From Rusavskia elegans (taxonomy: Eukaryota; Ascomycota; Lecanoromycetes; Teloschistales; Teloschistaceae), in the NCBI GenBank assembly GCA_011316305.1, contig SAUG01000086.1:248001-312000 (forward strand): a stretch of DNA of 64,000 nt, given 5' to 3'. The notes beneath the pieces were generated by a model. The model saw only the letters and a list, made by a program, of their open reading frames with translations. It searched no databases and was not told where the DNA came from. Shown here one piece after another: positions 33,837-45,024 of this stretch (positions are counted from its first letter, which is position 1; every line of letters starts with the position of its first letter). Position numbers and translations under genes: made by a program.

Positions 33837-34456
33837 GTTTCGCGGGCGAAGGTCCCTTCCAAGGCGTCGAGGCGCGCCGCTTCGCCAACTGGGCGCTGAA
33901 CGAAACTGCAAAAAACAACGTCAGCATCGTAGCGTTCGTCGACCTCCACAGCTATTCACAACAGATCCTCTACCCTTATTCCTATACCTGCTCCACCGCA
34001 CCACCCGCGCTCGAAAACCTCGAGGAGCTGGGGCTTGGTCTCGCGAAAGCAATTCGCACGAATAATGGCGAAGAGTACCGTGTCACTGCTGCCTGCGAAG
34101 GTACCGTGGAATCAGACAACCAGGAGAAAAAGAAGCTCTGGCCACGGATTGAATCGGGGGGCGGAAGCGCACTGGATTGGTTCTACCAAGAACTCAACGT
34201 CAAGTATTCTTATCAGATCAAACTGAGGGATACGGGTAGCTATGGTTTCTTGTTGCCGAGCAAGAACATCGTGCCGACCGGTTTGGAAGCGTTCAATGCC
34301 ATTAAGTATATGGGGCAGTTTCTGCTCGGCAATAAAGGAATTGAGGTAGAAGAGGAGTCAAGGAAGGGTTCAACGGCAGTGGCAGCTGAAAAGCATGAGG
34401 TGGAAATTGAGGATGAAGAGGCGGACATTGAATTACGAAGGCGCTGGAGAAGATGA
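33837..34456 (+). pseudogene. ECM14: ECM14: 3' half
   Basis: The frame resumes with [20 protein letters not shown] and continues through [20 protein letters not shown] (the second zinc His) to [20 protein letters not shown], then a charged tail and stop at 34456. Where active carboxypeptidases have the catalytic Glu (FELRDTG), this protein has Lys (IKLRDTG). That is the diagnostic change of the ECM14 pseudo-enzymes. Together with 2597-3790 the intact gene would encode about 563 residues, normal for ECM14. No new stop codons have accumulated in either half, so the insertion is recent or the pieces are under no visible decay. Confidence 0.9.
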
Positions 34457-35132
34457 AGTAGATGTCACTGGAACGATTTTCCCCGCTCTGGCTCAGGAGA
34501 CCCGATGTGGTGCACAATCGAGGGAGCAATTGCAGTCAAGGCGATCTAACGAAACGTTGGGATACCATGTTTAATAGGATGGGAGGCTCATTGATGTATA
34601 GTGGCTACGGAGGCTAATCTTGTGGGATTCGGGTAGTCTTATTCGATGTTCAGTATCTTGAAACCAGTGTTTACACAGCCGGAAGACCCATCATATAACA
34701 GTCATTCGAGTCTGATATTGATACTACTCATATAAATACACTCTGTGACGAATGACCTCTTCCGCAGGAGCCGAAGAAGACGCAAGCCTCCCTACGTACA
34801 TCTATCTACCTAGCTTAAGCAAAATCACCATGTCCACCTGCTACAAATTGGCCCCTTGTATGATCAACCCATTGTCCTGCCCAGAATGGTCCTCCCATTT
34901 TTGCCCTCATATCACACATCTGGCTACTCCAATCGATTCTTTTTGAGACATCTCAATCCATCCAACGCCTCCCACAGGATCATGCCACGCCACAAAAGTG
35001 CAGAACCAGCCTGCGAGAAGCATGCCGGCATCTTCCGCCAGGAGATAATGTATGAATGGATAATATACATATGAAAGCCAAGAAGTTAATGGAAGGGCAA
35101 CAGTGGCGCAGTAGGACGCAGCAGGTATCTGC
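34457..35132. other. Convergent intergenic region, no gene seen
   Basis: It lies between the 3' ends of ECM14 and the PUF gene; it should hold both transcript ends. Only short frames. Confidence 0.4.
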
Positions 35133-38100
35133 TTACCTCTATTTCCACAGTCAGTATACATGGTGTATACAATAGCAAGTGCTTGTCATAGGCGACTTAC
35201 TCTGCCTCTTCGTCCACCGTTCTGTTGCTGCATCATTGGTTGCTGCTGCTGTGGTATGTACTGCATTGGGTACTGATACGCGCCAGCCATACCATTAGCG
35301 CCCATTAACGGGTTGTAATTCTGCGGCGCTCCAAAGGGAGACTGTTGCAGCATTGGACTTGTAGTCATCGGCATTGGGCGAGGGTACTGTTGTCCCTGTA
35401 TGGCTCGGAGTGTATTCGGATCCATAGTAGGCGAATTGTAGCTACCGACCCCTGAAGCAGCTAGCCCTGGGTAGAAGTCTGGCTGGGACATGCTGCGGGC
35501 TTGTGCAGCCAGAAAAGCCTGCTGAAGCTGGGGGTTTGGGGCTAGGCCGGGACCAAATTGCTCATATGCAGAAAGACCATTCGGGTCCATACCTGCCGAT
35601 GTTCCAGGGTATACACCTTGGACAGGGAACTGTTGTGGCGGATAATACTGTCCGTTAAATTGCCTCTCCGTTTCTTGTATATGCTTACGATTGGCGCTGG
35701 GCCTTTGTTGAGAACCAGATCGACTATTGTTCTGGCTGCGGCCGCGTTCTCTCGAATGGTTATCCCGGTCAGTCTTCCCACCTCGATTGGATAATCCAAC
35801 TTCGTCCATAAGTCGTTTGTAGGCCTGAGGCGATGTGATATTCAGTCGGTTGAGTACGTTCCGTACGTTTTGGACGATGTCAGCACGAAGGTTGTCCTCG
35901 AGGAATGGAGTAGTCAGAACTTTGAAGATCAGGGTTGCACCGCAAGTTTGGTCGCTCAGGATATCCTCCAGGGTCCGATCGTTCTCGGAGAAGAAGAGAG
36001 CCTTGAGAACGATGTCTCGAGCTTCTGGCTCATTGCGTTGGTTGATGACTTTCAGGACCGTCAAGTATGCCACTTTATGAGTACATAGATGGACCAGATG
36101 CGGTACAAGGCGGGGTGCTAGAACAAGACGGCGATGTGGAAATGTACACGTGTCGAGGAACCATGTTAGCAGCAGCGCTCCGTTGGTGTTCGTGGCAAGC
36201 TGTACACCATGCAACGCAATTGCAGCTGCCAGCATTCGCTGCTGGTCCTTGGTAGCATGGTGACTCTCGAGGCATGCTCGCATCGCTCTCGCACCGAAGC
36301 GACCTTGCGCAACGTCCCACATACGGCTGAGCATGGTCTCAAAGATGAAGTCGTTCCACGGATGGCCGAACCGTAAGCAGCACTGGAGTACGTAGTTGCC
36401 ATACTGATCCAAGAACAGACCCACCGTATATGGGCGAAGGCTGTCAACGATGGCCTTTTTCTGGGTAGGAACTATGGCCACGTCAATGATCTTCTGCGCA
36501 GCCCATGTCCCATTTTTATGAACCCCTATCTCCGCAAGATGGGAATCAATCTCCGCGAGCATCTTATCCTTAATTGCTTCTGAGCAGAACTCGAAAAGCT
36601 TCTGCACGACCGTATTTCCTAAGTAATCAGACGCTAGCTCGGAAATTTCTGGCAGCATGCCAACGGCAATCTCTTCGATTTCGGCCTTGGAGATAGCGTT
36701 GTTGTCGATCCGCTTCCGAATATCACGCAGTTTTGGAGCGTCATGAATCCGAGCATGGCTTGGTTCTGGCACAGGCGCAATCTCTGCCTCAAACTCGTTG
36801 AAGGAAATTGCGGCATCTATGCTATTGGAAATCTGCGCTTCATCATGGTCCGTGGCTCCAAAATCGCCGACGATCTGCAGCATCTGTTCCTTCAGAGCTG
36901 ATAGTTCAGGGACCTCAAGAGCGGCTGCTGTACTTTGGGCATGCACTCCACTGGGATCCTGGTTCATGGTAGCATCCCGACTTTGAGGCTCACGTGTGTC
37001 TGTTTGACTGTTGGTGAATGGATCTGGGCTCCGTGACTGCAAAGTACCATTATTTCCTGACGCATCAGCAACGGACGCGGACGGTGCCTTTGCATAACCA
37101 ATCCTAACCGGACCCGCTCCAGGGAAAATCTCTGTGCCATTTCTTTGAGTCTTTGCAACGATGGCACTTTCCACATTTTCGAAATTGACGAAGCCGCAGT
37201 TCTTGTGAATGAGGACCCTTGTGGATTCAATTTTCCCATATGGCTGGAATATCGCTTGCAATGAAGTGACTGTGGTGGAAGCTGGAATATTCCCGAGCCA
37301 CAATGCTCTTGTAGGAGCGTCTTGATTGTTGTCATCCGCGATTTCTGCATTGGCTCGGCCCCCTACATTATTAAGCTGTAGGGCTCGGACCGCCTCTGGA
37401 AGGCTAGCGTATTCAAGGCTGTTTTGGATTCCGAAATCTGCGGCAGTCACACTTCTATCCAGTCGAGATGGCGTTGCGAGGTAGCCGTTTCTGCCAAAGG
37501 ATCTTAATGGAGATTCCAGAACACCAGCTGTGCGGGCCCGAGGCCTTGTGCCCGTTGCTTGATTTGCGAACGCCTGAACGGCCAGATTATGCTGGTGTAT
37601 CTGAGCCTGGGTTGCCGCCAATGCAGCAGCAGTTGTTGCGTCCAAAGGGGTCATAGCACCACTTTGCTGGCCAGAGTATTGTCCATTCGGGTAATATTCG
37701 TCGTCTTCATCTTCTGCATACTTTTCCTTTGCATTGACGGAGTAGGATCGGTATCGGCTGGCATTCTTATACCCTGCAAGTTCGCTGATGAAAGGCTGGA
37801 TAGCAAGTCTTTGCATCCCCGGCTGTACAAGGTTAGCCTGTGACTGCCGAGGTGTCTCGGCCAGGCCAAGGTAGTCAAGAGTCTTAACGTCGGTATCGGC
37901 AAGGCTATCCCTGGAGAAAGAAGAGTGGGCGGGTGAGTCAGGAGCATCAGCCGAGCGAATACTTGTCAAAGTCGATGATCGTTCTCGGCCATTACCCCAG
38001 CCAGTAGAGAACAGTGAGTTGCCAAACGGAGTGGTAGTTTCAGTATAGTGTTTCTGTTGAGGCATCGAACCAGCACGTAGCCGCGAAAGTAGTGCCGACG

Positions 38101-38750
38101 TAGAGCGGCCTGGGGTGGAACTGCCAGAACCAGCATCCCGTGCTGCCAGCGAAGGTGATCTGAATGGGCTCGTCGAAGGGGTTGGCCTCGAGGTCTTGGG
38201 CAACAAGGACGCGCCACTACTCGCACCAGGGGCGGAGCTGGCAGGGGAGAACCTCGAGGGGACAGTTCCGGCCCGGGACCTCCTGAAAGTGGTCTGCGTG
38301 TTGCTTTCTGCGGGCGGCATGAAATCGGGAAAACCATCCTGACTTGGGGATTCCGGAATTACTTCTCGAAGCGGCGTTGAACCGCCACTAGCCGGCGGGC
38401 CCCACATGCTAGGAGTTAGCCCTTCTTGTGCCTGAATCTCACGGGCACTACGTTTGTCGAGTTGTATTAGCATCAGCGTGGTATGTACATCGTATGCTCG
38501 CCTACCGTTTGGAATATAACCGACTGCCGAGCTCATGCGAGGGTGAACCAGCCCCAAGGCGCATGTTGCCCGCTGATGCCATTCCGTTGGCCGTAGGCGG
38601 GTTCCCGAATGGAGATCGAACGGCGGTCCCAGTGGGTGCTTCTATGGGCGATGTATTTGCTGTAGAGGAACCAGAAAGCGGCTGGGAAGCGGAGAATTGT
38701 GGGAGATAATTGAGGTTGAGGTGATGGTCTGGTTTGGGCGAGGGAGCCAT
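35133..38750 (-). CDS. Jsn1/Puf2-type RNA-binding protein (RRM plus Pumilio repeats)
   Basis: I place exon 1 at 38750-38506 (MAPSPKPDHH to GSRLYSKR), intron 38505-38448, a long exon 38447-35201, intron 35200-35139 and a six-base last exon 35138-35133. The last step replaces a read-through tail (VSRL) with GRRGRR, using a GTAAGT donor after GRRGR. N-terminal ~400 residues are Ser-rich low complexity. An RRM follows (ALWLGNIPASTTVTSLQAIF ... CGFVNFENVESAIVAK), then Pumilio repeats (GNTVVQKLFEFC, NGTWAAQKIIDVA, YGNYVLQCCLRFG). The C-terminus is Gln/Pro/Tyr-rich. Family knowledge: Puf1/Puf2-class proteins bind mRNAs of membrane and mitochondrial proteins and control their stability. Confidence 0.88.
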
Positions 38751-39979
38751 TAGGAATTACAGATGCTGATGATCGGCTCGAAACCGTCGGTGAGCGGGAG
38801 TTTGATGGCTGCAAGAGCCTGTGGGCGAGTGCCGACAAGAGAAGGTAAGGATACTAAGTCGAAAGAAGCGTGAGGAGGGATGCTCCAAGTGAGGAGTGAA
38901 GTCTCGATGTCAGGCTCCAAAACGACGAATAGTCGTCGAACAATATCCGCTGCGCTTCTGTTGCTCTAAACCTCGATCATACTCAGACGGAATTTGTTTG
39001 GCCGGACAATCTGTTAGATCCAAGAGCAAACAGAATGTCTTTCTTGGCCGCCTCGGCAAGGATGTCCGAATTGTTCCGTGGGTCCACAGACGGGTGCGTG
39101 GTTAGGATATGTGGAAGCGGCCCAGATAGTACTTTGATGCTCAAGAAGAATGGCAGAGGAAGTGATACCGAACGGTGGTAAACAGATGGGTAATGAATGT
39201 GTGATCCTCCGTAGAGATGGGGTCATCAACCGACTCCGGGAGGCGTATTGCGGTTGGCTCCACACCAACGCACGACGAAGCGAGAATTGAGGGGAGGGGG
39301 TTGACGAGATGGTGATAGAGAGAAGAGAAGAAGAATTAAGTAGGCGATTAGGAAGTGATGGCAAATAATGCCAAAGGATCGCAAGGAGTGTGGAGGTGGA
39401 TGTCGATGGGCGGCGACGGCTGGAGAGTTCTTGCTACTAGTGCCCTCGGTCGCTTGTTTCAGGTGAGTGAAGCGCACAAAATAACTATACAATCCACTTA
39501 TTATAGCCGACTAAATCAATCGACACGATACTATGGAAGTATGGATCCCGGTGACCGCTCATCACCTTATGTCACGGGGCCGGAAGTCTTCTACGGCCAG
39601 TGAACGCTTCCTTCTTCTCGCTCCCCGAGCAGCCAGCACTTGAAACACGCGCCAAGAGCTTCCGAGTTCCGCCTTGCAACAGCCCACTGAGCCCAGCCTT
39701 GCATGACTTACCTCCGTACCTTTTATTTGCTACTACTTTAGCTTCTCTGACAATGTGCATTTCCTCTCATCCGGCGCGTTCGCAATGCCAAAATCCATCT
39801 GCTCAAACCGAGTGAGTAGCCAGTCAATCGGTATACACGGGAATCCTCGCCAATCTTAGTAATGTGAATGTTACTGTTCCGCCGACTCAGTCCCCTACCC
39901 TTTGGCAGCAGTACACCTTGAAAGGATACTCTATGCTCTCAATCCAGTGCTGAGGTCGACTAGCTACAAATCTGCAGAG
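38751..39979. promoter_or_regulatory. Divergent intergenic region, PUF gene and swc2
   Basis: 1.2 kb between two outward-pointing gene starts, presumably promoters and 5' leaders of both. No repeat or recognisable gene. Confidence 0.4.
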
Positions 39980-41707
39980 ATGTCTAGTCAACGCCACAAA
40001 TCCTCACCAGTCGAGTCGGAGCACAACACTGCTACAGAGGATGACAGCAGCGACGGGGATGAACCTGTCGAGTCTTTGGTCACCGGCCGAGCAAAGCGAG
40101 CAACTGCCGGAACTCGCATGTCGACATTGCTGGAGAAAGAAGGCGATGATGATTTGGAACTGCTCTTTGCCGAGGACGAACAGGATGAGGATAATGAGTT
40201 CCAGGCCGACGATCAAGAAGATGCTTCTGATCTGCAGCTCGATTCCGCTTCGAGTGACGACGAACAAGGCCCTGCAAAGAATGACGACGATTTCGAAGGC
40301 GAGAAGGAGCTGCAGCGCCAGACCAGGGTCGAAAAGCAAAAGAAACGCAAAGCTCAGGACGCCTTCATGAAACCGGGTGCAATGAAGAAGAGGATCAAAT
40401 TGCCCTCTCGACCGGACGCTCCGTCACCAACGTCGCTTCCCTCCACGCCTGCACCGAGACCCAAGAAGAAGTCGGAACGGGTTTCCTGGCTGCCCACACC
40501 GGAAGAAGGTCCAGTACGCGCTTCGTCACGAAAACAGACGGTCCAGAACAAAGAGATCACCAACATTCGCCTGGTTGCTTCCGAGAAGCGCCGAAGGCAT
40601 CAATTGCGGGTCATGGAGGAGGCCGCAAAACGCAAAGAAGCGGCCAAGCCCAAAGCAATGAATCAGGCGCAGCGGATGGAGGAAGCAGCTCGTATCGAAC
40701 GCGTGAACGCCAAGAGTCTCAACCGATGGGAAACGGCCGAGAAGAAGAGAGTAGCGGAGCAGAAGGCGAAACTTGAGGCACTGCACAACCGGCAGCTCAC
40801 TGGGCCTGTCATCAGCTGGTGGAGCGGAGTGGCCCGATGGGTGAACGGCAAGATGAAACAGGTCGGCTGGAAGAGCGTCAAGGAAGCCGAAGCCAAAAGC
40901 AACCTTCAAGCGTCCCAGGCAGACGACCATGTGGAGGTCCAGTCAGTCTCAGAGAGCTTGCGGAACCCAGTCGATGGAGACACCATCTTGCAAGACACCA
41001 ACGGTGGTCGACCTGGGCATCCCTTCTCTGAACCAGCCAAAGAAGTTGAAGTGGGGAATGGGGCGAGCACTCTACAAGCTCTACTTGCTCCTCCTACCGA
41101 GCCGGAAGGTTTCTTAGACGGAATCCACTACTACGCATCCCTACCCGAGCACTCTAGTGGCAACACTGCCCATGAAAACACAAGTATTTTCTCGCATGAT
41201 AAGGATATCCCAGAGACCCCAGCACTAGAGATGCCGTCAGTGGTTGCACCCGATCCTACGTTCGCTCCGGCAGCTTCCAAGGTGCCTCCTTCTGGACCCC
41301 CTACAGTTGAGTTCTCGGGACGAAATATGGTCATTCTGGAGGATATCGATGCGAACACACAACGGCTACCAGATCTCCAGAACCATGTGCTGCTGAAGAA
41401 ACGGAACGGCAAATTGCCGAGTAGGTCATCCGTGTATTATCAGGAAGCATGTCTCCGCTAACGTCCGATGGCAGAACCCGGTCGCGAGCTGTGTGCGATC
41501 ACGGATCAACCAGCCAAGTACCGCGACCCTCGAACGGGGCTGTCGTACGCGGATTCATACGCATACAAGGAGATACAGAAGCTGGCCAATGGCGGATCTT
41601 GCTGGAGCAGCCTACTGGGATGTTATGTTGGACCGACATCGAGCGTTGCGCGTGGCGTCCCTGAACGATTTGCTATCAACAGGCAAGCATCGGAGGCAAC
41701 CAAGTGA
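39980..41707 (+). CDS. swc2: Swc2/YL1 (Vps72), histone H2A.Z-binding subunit of the SWR1 complex
   Basis: Start ATG 39980 (MSSQRHKSSP). Exon 1 is 39980-41420, the intron is 41421-41474 and exon 2 is 41475-41707, giving 557 residues. The N-terminal part has the YL1 signature: SLVTGRAKRATAGTRMSTLL followed by a long acidic stretch (LELLFAEDEQDEDNEFQ), which in the family binds H2A.Z-H2B. A basic, Lys/Arg-rich middle follows (RVEKQKKRKAQ, EEAAKRKEAAKPK). Exon 2 encodes the YL1 C-terminal domain (RELCAITDQPAKYRDPRTGL, YADSYAYKEIQKL). This domain is only complete when the 54-nt intron is removed, which supports the splice. Nuclear chromatin remodelling role from family knowledge. Confidence 0.92.
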
Positions 41708-42898
41708 GGTTACGACTGCACTGATGACGACGACTGCGATCAAGGGGCGATGGCATTACAGAAGGCTAAGAGGGAAGATCTGGCGGGAGCAGCAGGCACG
41801 CTACTATGATGTTTGCGAGCGACCGCCAGCAAGCACGTCCGGACCCAAGGACCTGTTTTGCGCAGCTATGTATGCAGGGCAGCGGCTGCTGGTGGTACAG
41901 GATCATGGCAGCCGTTACAGTGGAGACACGGGGCTCTGTCAACTTCTTTCTCAACAATACGATCTGGAGGACTTCGCTTGATGCTTCTTTTGTGGGGAAA
42001 TGGCAGGGGATGGAGCCCAGCCACATGCGTTGCAGCGGAGGAAACTGCCACGGTTATTGGATCGTGCCATGCGTGCCTCCATGTACCTCAAGTAATGGGT
42101 GACGAGTCGATTACATGGCGATGTGCGGTGTGCCGGGGTGAAATGACAGTAAGCAGCAGATGAAAGCCAGCCGAGCCAACTGCTACTGAGCATGAGGGGA
42201 TGTGTTGGGACTGCTACTGACCGTGTAGCTCCGCAGAGGTTCGTCGTCAGCAAGGTATAAATGACAATACACTACCAGTCTTCCATTTCTGCCAATACAT
42301 CCAGTGTCACGACGGTGATTGGTCAATTAAACCCACGCGGCGTCTATTAATAAAATTAGCGGCTTCCGTTAATCAAAGGCTTACCTAATACGTACCATAT
42401 GCGCTAACCATGTTGAGTCCTTATCATCGTCCACGTTGTTTCTTTATCAATTGACCTCGTAGACCACTCAGCAAGCACCGACATATCTCTCGCCATTCTT
42501 CATTGTTGTGCGGTCTGCTGCATATCAATCGAGCAGTGGAGCAACCACCTCGTACTTCTGCTCTGTCTTACACAGCAGCCGAGAAGCCCTCTCTTCTTTT
42601 CAACCACCACGTCCTCCACCACGTCCTACCTTCCTGAGGTCAGTCACTCTTTTCTTATCCTCCATTTCCCCATCCTTTTGAATGCCGCAAGCCGTTGCTC
42701 CACATTTCTCCTACATCCGCCCTTGCATACCCGCCCATCCTGCCAATCTTATTCCATACCTGTGCCATTGTCCAGCTCCTATTGGGTCTTGCAGCTCAAC
42801 TTTGTTACCTGTCAAGTCTGCTAATTGTCCGCTCTTTCGTCATAGGTGTCACTGAAGTCTGACCACATAAAGTTCCGGGGCCTCGCCCTCACCGCCCA
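41708..42898. other. Intergenic region, 5' leader of ecl1
   Basis: No conserved coding frame. CT-rich stretches at 42590-42880 are typical of fungal promoters and long 5' leaders. Confidence 0.4.
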
Positions 42899-44045
42899 AT
42901 GTCAACCATTCACCATGCCCATCTCCGTACCTCTCCACCTCAGGCTCGCAAGACCGCCGTGAGGGCTGCACGTCCCGCTGCATTGGGTGCGCCAAAATCT
43001 TTCCTCAAGGGCAACGGCAAGGTCAAGCAGAGTAAAGACAACCCCAAGGAAAAGGAGGAAACCTCTATCGACTGTGACGGCGACGACGACGACGATATGG
43101 CCACGAGCTTCCTTCAGTTCTGGTAGGGTCCCTTCAACACCCCTAGTTACCATGAAGGGGCTGACCCTGGACAGTGTCACCTGTGATCGGCAGATCCTTG
43201 TGCCCAACAACTCCCTCCTCTACTGCTCGGAGCGGTATGTGATCAGGAGTTCACAAAACTCTCAACATAGTCCTGCTGACCCACGTTGCAGCTGCAAACG
43301 TATGGACGCCCAGCACGTTTCAGACTACAGCTCCTATGTCCCTATGACTGGTTCCACGTCAAGCGAGAACGACGATAGCGATCCCCTGGGTTCAAGGAAG
43401 CCCGCCCTTGTACCACGCTCGGTGCCCACTCCTCGACCTGCTCCCTCCGCAAGGATACCCCCTGAAGCCCATGAAGGAAAATCAGATCTTGACCCCACGG
43501 AATGGAAGCCGAAGCTAGCCCACCGTCCCACCTCGGACGCTTCGAAGTATCTGAGTCAATTCCACCATACTCCGCCTGCCTACGGGAGCCCTCGCCGTGG
43601 TAGCCCCAATCGCCCAGCAGCCTTCCATACTCAGTCCATCGATTCCGCCCCAATACATGCTCCTTCCCTGTCCGCTACTCCCTCTGCGAGCAGCGCATCC
43701 TCCTCGAGTGACAGCATTGCCGGCACTCCCTACGATTTCAGCAACCGCTCGTCCATGCCCAACCGTCCTAACCCAGTGCACTCGAGATCGGTGAACCTCG
43801 TAACTCCCAACCCCAACGTGCCTACGGCTTACAGCGTCCCCGTCAAGCCCACAGCTCACGGCCACAAAAAAGTCTCCGTTAAAGTCGAAGACTTTTCCGG
43901 CGCCACTGTCTCGGTGGAGAATGCAGCAGATCTGAGCTATGCAAAGAAGTGGAACTTGACTCCTGGTTACCATAGTGCTGGGTCCGGGAGCCTGCTGACG
44001 ACCTCGCTGGGTGCTGCGAACTTTGATGATAAGGCCACCCTTTAG
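42899..44045 (+). CDS. Ecl1-like zinc-binding lifespan/stress regulator
   Basis: Three exons: 42899-43122, 43175-43234 and 43292-44045. Exon 1 starts MSTIHHAHLRTSPPQARK and ends DDDDDMATSFLQF. Exon 2 gives CVTCDRQILVPNNSLLYCSE; exon 3 begins RCKRMDAQHVSDYSS. Joined, the C-x2-C ... C-x4-C arrangement of the Ecl1 family appears exactly at the two splice junctions; both introns are 52-57 nt. The rest is Ser/Pro-rich, with VSVKVEDFSGATVSVENAAD near the end. Family knowledge: fission-yeast Ecl1-3 extend chronological lifespan and respond to nutrient and metal status. The open frame starting at 42987 is an unspliced artefact. Confidence 0.85.
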
Positions 44046-45024
44046 ACATCAGGACTCTGGAAAGAGGGAAATCGAGGAATGAGTTGGAGATGCGCGGTAC
44101 TTGAGCACGGACACATGGGAATGATGTACCCCTCTATCTCGTTGCTCAGAGGACTATGTTTGATAGGATAGTACCAGGAGATGCAATGCAAATGTCATGG
44201 CCATTGATCACCTCGATAATCTGACTACTTGCTGTGGATGTCAATGAGAGCGAAACAAGACGGTAGTCGTAATAGTCATGCTAAGCAGGTTCCTTTTTTC
44301 GTAGGAAAGGGAAGGGGTTGAAAGAGAAAAATGCAGATACCGTCATACGCTTTCTAAATGATATTCTCGTTCGGAACGTAGAGCATGAAACTGCATACCA
44401 GACCATCCCCGACTTTGCCCACCGAATGGTAGACGACTGTATAGATTGCTTCCTTGGCGGTAGTACCCATAGGTCTCCCATCGAGAGTAATCAAGTGTCA
44501 ACATTTTTTGCACCACGATCGATAAAGATGATTTCAAAACAACTTCAGTATACTGTTTTCCAATGTTTGGCATCCTACTCTCTCTCTCTCTCTCTGCATT
44601 GCCTCCTAATCTACATACACTGCCGCTAACCACAGACCTCCAATCTTGGTTGCGGCTGATATGGTACATTGTTCTGGCGTACCCAAGACTCCCCCTTTTT
44701 TCCTCGCTATCCTATCTCTATTCTCCCTCGCTATCAGGGTTTGCACCTCACCCTTCCTCGGACCAGGCACCAATTGCTTCCCCAGATTAAGATTAAACAG
44801 CATAATTCTCTCGGTACACTGATACACGGATAGTAAAACAACGGAAGAAACGAAGAACACTAACATACTGGGGTATTAGGTGCGAATACAAGAAAAGGAC
44901 AGATCGAACAGACAACGCCTGTGGTGTCCTCGGTCTTGCCGAGTCCTGTACAATGACAGACAGCCTGGTGTTGGTCACCAGCCTGGAAACACAATATGAA
45001 TACAATCGAAAATTTGCACGATGA
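44046..45024. other. Convergent intergenic region, no gene seen
   Basis: It lies between the 3' ends of ecl1 and the RRM gene. It contains a short (TC)n run at about 44578-44596. Confidence 0.4.

Noticed and set aside
38440..38557. Upstream start MGLVHPRMSSAVGY for the PUF protein
   Set aside because: This stretch is out-of-frame sequence plus an intron; exon 1 ending in LYSKR joined to AREIQAQ is the conserved reading.
42987..44045. 352-codon frame that would give a different Ecl1 N-terminus
   Set aside because: It reads through two introns; splicing gives the conserved Cys pattern with an upstream start at 42899.
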